Assembly: GCA_958295735.1 (NCBI GenBank)
Contig: OY282369.1
Span: 2,766,983 to 2,830,982, forward strand
DNA length: 64,000 nt
Source: an uncultured Candidatus Cenarchaeum sp.
Lineage (GTDB): Archaea > Thermoproteota > Nitrososphaeria > Nitrososphaerales > Nitrosopumilaceae
Reading direction: 5' to 3'
Shown here: one piece after another, positions 61,518 through 64,000 of the stretch
Position numbering within the stretch: position 1 is the stretch's first letter
Layout of the letters: each line of letters opens with the position of its first letter
Notes under the pieces: model-generated
Database searches by the model: none
Seen by the model: only the letters and a program-made list of their open reading frames with translations
What the model was told of the DNA's origin: nothing
Translations under genes and position numbers: made by a program

Positions 61518-61715
61518 ATGCCAACGGAGCTGGGCGGCCCGGCGGTTGCGGGCGCGGGGGCGCGGAACGCGGGGGCGCCCATGCCAACGGAGCTGGGCGG
61601 CCCGGCGGCGCCTGCATGCGGGCGGGAGCGGCAGGGCGCGATCCCCCGCGGGATGCGGCGCTTGGCCGGGGCGGGGGGGGGGGGCGGAGAACGGCCGTGG
61701 CGCGCGCGCCGCTGA
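61518..61715 (+). CDS. Leader reading frame before giant gene D
   Basis: 65 codons starting MPTELGGPAVAGAGARN, nearly the same as the leader of B, with the MPTELGGPA block again duplicated 63 nt apart. It crosses a 12-G tract and stops at the TGA inside the PLT codons of gene D. The conservation of peptide, spacing and stop between B and D supports a real element of the 5' end. Confidence 0.55.
   Translation: MPTELGGPAVAGAGARNAGAPMPTELGGPAAPACGRERQGAIPRGMRRLAGAGGGGGERPWRARR
61673..61684 (+). repeat. Poly-G tract (12 G) at the start of gene D
   Basis: Followed by cggagaacggccGTG, the likely start of D. Its length differs from that in B by exactly three. Confidence 0.85.
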
Positions 61716-64000
61716 CGGGAACCGCGGGCCGCCCCGGATCCCGGCGGCAGCCCGCCGCGGCCCTGGTCGCGGCGGCCCTCCTCGCGTGCTTCGCCGTTGC
61801 CGCGCCGCACGCGGACGGCCAGCTGACTGCGGCCATATCGACCGGCGCGGCCGACCCCACCGCCCTGCGGGAGGTGCCCTTCGACCTCGCCTTCGACAGG
61901 AAGATAAACGCGTCCACCCTGGAAGCCTCCGACATCAACGCGACCTCTGGAATGGTGCGGAACCTGCGCGACGCGTGGCCGCACGGCGCCGACATTGGCA
62001 GCCACGGCTCGGGCCCCGACCAGCTCAACACGCCGCACGGCGTGGCCGTTAACGCCTCCGGCCACGTGTACGTGGCCGACACGCTCAACCACCGCGTCTC
62101 CGTCTTCAACAAGACGGGGCACAACGTCGGCCACATCGGCAACTCGTCCACGTTCACGCACCCGCACGACGTGGCGGTGGGCGGCCCGCACGGCCGCGTG
62201 TACGTGGCCGACACCGACAACGACCGCGTCCGGGTGTTCGACTCCGAGTGGGAACACGTCCACGACATCGACTACACCACGCCCGGCAACCAGTTCGGAA
62301 TACCCAGCGGCGTGGCCGTCGACTCCTCGGGCAACGCGTACGTGGCCGACAGGGGCACGCACCGAGTCTACGTGTTCAACCACACGTGGCAGTACGTCCG
62401 CGACGTCGGCGACTCGTACGACCAGCCGAACGGCATCGCGGTCGACTCCTCGGGCAGCGCGTACGTGGCCGACTCTAACAACAACCGCGTCCGCGTGTAC
62501 GACGCCGCGGGGCAGCGCGTCGACGACATCTACAACTCGTTCAGCTACCCGTTCGCCGTGGACGTGGATCCCGCGGGCAACGTGTTCGTCGCCGACGCCA
62601 ACAACAACCGCGTCCAGGTATTCGACAGCGCGCGGCAGCACGTCGCCCACCTCACCAGATCGTTCAGCGTCGTGACGGGCGTGGGCGTGGACCCCGCCAC
62701 GGGCGACGTGTACGCGTCCGGCCGGAACAACCACCGCGTCACGCTGTTCGATGCGGCGCGCGCCTTCAAGTTCGACGTGGCGGATCCGGACAACGGGCGG
62801 ACGCTGACGGTGGGCCTGCCGGCCGGCCGCGTGCAGGACCTGGAGGGAAGCGCGAACGCCGAGTCCGACGCGGCGAGCATCCGCGCCGAGAGGGGCCCGA
62901 CGCCCTCCGTGAGCACCGGGCACGGGGACGCGACCGGCGCCGAGACGGTCGGCTTTCTGCTGCGCTTCGACGAGGCGGTAAACGCCTCGACGCTGGACGC
63001 CTCGGACATCGCCGTTTCCTCGGGGACCGTGCAGAACCTGCGGTTCGCGCCGGCCCGCGGCGCCGAGATCGGCGCCGGCCTGCTGGACGATCCGTCCGGC
63101 GTGGCAGTGGATGCCGAGGGCGGCATATACGTGGCCGACAGGGGCAGCGGCCTCGTCAGGATCTTCAACCGCACGGGGGACCACGCGGGCGCGATCCCCG
63201 TCGCCGGCCCGCGCGGCGTGGCGATAGGCGCCGGCTCGGGCAGCATATACGCGTCGGAATGGAACGGCAGCGACCGCCGGATCTCGGTATTCGACCCCGC
63301 GGGAAACCGCAACGGCAGCATCACCATCGACGGCCTGAGCTACCGCCCGGAAGGCGTGGCGGTGGACGCCGAGGGCCGCGTGTACGCGGCCAATTCGCTC
63401 ACCGGCGGCATCATCATATTCAGCCCCTCGCGGGGCTACGTCGGCCAAATCGCCACCGGCGCCGGCCTCGCTTCTTCGCTGGGCGTGGCGGTGGATGCCT
63501 CCGGGAACATATACGCGGCCAGCTCGGGAAACGACCGCATCCGCATATTCGACTCCTCCCGCGACTTCGTAGCCGACATCACGAACTCCTTCGACAAGCC
63601 GACCGGCGTGGCCGTCGATGCCGCGGGCGCCATATACGTGGCCGACGAGGAAGCCGGCCGCGTCCAGGTCTTCAACTCCTCCCGGGGCTACGCGGGAGAC
63701 CTGCCGGGCCCGTTCGACGGCCCGTACGCCGTCGCGGTAGACGGCCAGTCCGGCGCCATATACGTGGCCGAGAAGGGGGGCGACGCGGTCCGGGCGTTCG
63801 GCGCGGCGTACGCGTTCGACGTCGCGGATCCCCTGGACGGGGAGGACCTCACCGTGAGCGTGCGGGGCGGCCTCGTGCTGGACCTGGCGGGGAACGCGAA
63901 CCTGGCGTCCGACCCCTTCAGCATCTACGTGAACAGGACGGGCCCGATCCCCGCCGTGTCGTCCCCCCAGGGCGCCCGCACCAGCGCCTCGCCGGTAACG
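61697..64000 (+). CDS. Giant secreted NHL-propeller/Ig-like protein (paralog D), 3' end outside window
   Basis: 768 codons are visible from GTG 61697, open to the window edge. The start is supported by GGAG-like bases upstream and the family start PLTGTAGRPG. Signal peptide: basic GSRRQPAAAL, core VAAALLACFAVA, end HADG. The first propeller is inserted in an Ig-like domain at about 61957-62765. It matches the second propeller of A so closely at the DNA level (about 61985-62770 against 4205-5020) that recombination between the genes is likely. A second nested propeller lies at about 63030-63810, and a third Ig-like domain begins at the edge. The SwmB and periplasmic-binding-like end cannot be seen. 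Role inferred as for A-C. Confidence 0.85.
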   Translation, partial: MARAPLTGTAGRPGSRRQPAAALVAAALLACFAVAAPHADGQLTAAISTGAADPTALREVPFDLAFDRKINASTLEASDINATSGMVRNLRDAWPHGADIGSHGSGPDQLNTPHGVAVNASGHVYVADTLNHRVSVFNKTGHNVGHIGNSSTFTHPHDVAVGGPHGRVYVADTDNDRVRVFDSEWEHVHDIDYTTPGNQFGIPSGVAVDSSGNAYVADRGTHRVYVFNHTWQYVRDVGDSYDQPNGIAVDSSGSAYVADSNNNRVRVYDAAGQRVDDIYNSFSYPFAVDVDPAGNVFVADANNNRVQVFDSARQHVAHLTRSFSVVTGVGVDPATGDVYASGRNNHRVTLFDAARAFKFDVADPDNGRTLTVGLPAGRVQDLEGSANAESDAASIRAERGPTPSVSTGHGDATGAETVGFLLRFDEAVNASTLDASDIAVSSGTVQNLRFAPARGAEIGAGLLDDPSGVAVDAEGGIYVADRGSGLVRIFNRTGDHAGAIPVAGPRGVAIGAGSGSIYASEWNGSDRRISVFDPAGNRNGSITIDGLSYRPEGVAVDAEGRVYAANSLTGGIIIFSPSRGYVGQIATGAGLASSLGVAVDASGNIYAASSGNDRIRIFDSSRDFVADITNSFDKPTGVAVDAAGAIYVADEEAGRVQVFNSSRGYAGDLPGPFDGPYAVAVDGQSGAIYVAEKGGDAVRAFGAAYAFDVADPLDGEDLTVSVRGGLVLDLAGNANLASDPFSIYVNRTGPIPAVSSPQGARTSASPVT

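Noticed and set aside
58917-61715. 932-codon plus-strand frame ending in the leader of D
   Set aside because: It runs out of frame through the 3' end of C and the following spacer; only its last 65 codons (the D leader) have independent support.
1-64000. tRNA, rRNA, replication origin or riboswitch
   Set aside because: I looked for T-loop motifs, conserved rRNA stretches and origin-type repeat clusters while reading and found none that hold up.

Overview
The window looks like an accessory, repeat-rich part of a very GC-rich archaeal chromosome. Coding DNA is about 70 % GC and gene-free DNA often exceeds 90 %. The archaeal signs are A/T-rich TATA boxes lying almost exactly 29 nt before start codons (leaderless mRNAs), heavy use of ATA (Ile) and AGG (Arg) codons, and archaeal-type insertion sequences. 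The giant Ig-like/NHL-propeller/TPR repertoire resembles marine or sponge-associated Nitrososphaerota (Cenarchaeum/Nitrosopumilus relatives). That placement is inference; no rRNA, tRNA or ammonia-oxidation marker is present to test it.

The backbone is a head-to-tail family of giant secreted proteins. It comprises a decayed 3' end (1-880), paralog A (2572-17346, 4924 aa), paralog B (31990-46293, 4767 aa), paralog C (47017-60387, 4456 aa), another decayed 3' end (60529-60816) and paralog D (61697 to the window end, incomplete). Each starts with a signal peptide. Next come five or six six-bladed NHL beta-propellers, each inserted into the middle of an Ig-like domain, then runs of plain Ig-like domains. 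All three complete genes end with the same block: SwmB-like beta domains, a type-1 periplasmic-binding-protein-like domain and a short beta tail. Every 5' end has the same design: a TATA box, a start codon 29 nt later opening a short leader frame, and a run of 10-15 G just before the signal peptide, with the leader and the giant gene in different frames.

Between A and B (17.3-31.9 kb) lies an insertion-sequence graveyard with small genes. An intact IS66-family element (17857-19988, perfect terminal repeats, 8-bp target duplication) sits exactly between the TATA box and start codon of a small gene. Two pseudogene copies of that small gene follow, separated from it by a dead IS4-like element. 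Then come a 41-aa membrane protein, a hypothetical protein with GC-rich low-complexity inserts, an 87-aa hypothetical protein, and a pair of inverted IS5-like elements. The IS5 pair encloses a 49-aa ORF and a HEPN-TPR protein. A decayed IS481-like element (1153-2223) lies before A.

The sequence gives direct evidence of a GC-ward substitution bias. In one pseudogene copy I counted about 40 A/T-to-G/C changes against 3 in the other direction, and gene-free DNA reaches about 91 % GC. The G tracts, decayed transposases and low-complexity inserts fit the same pressure. The most interesting candidate system is the giant ligand-binding/adhesin-like family behind a shared promoter, leader and poly-G start switch.
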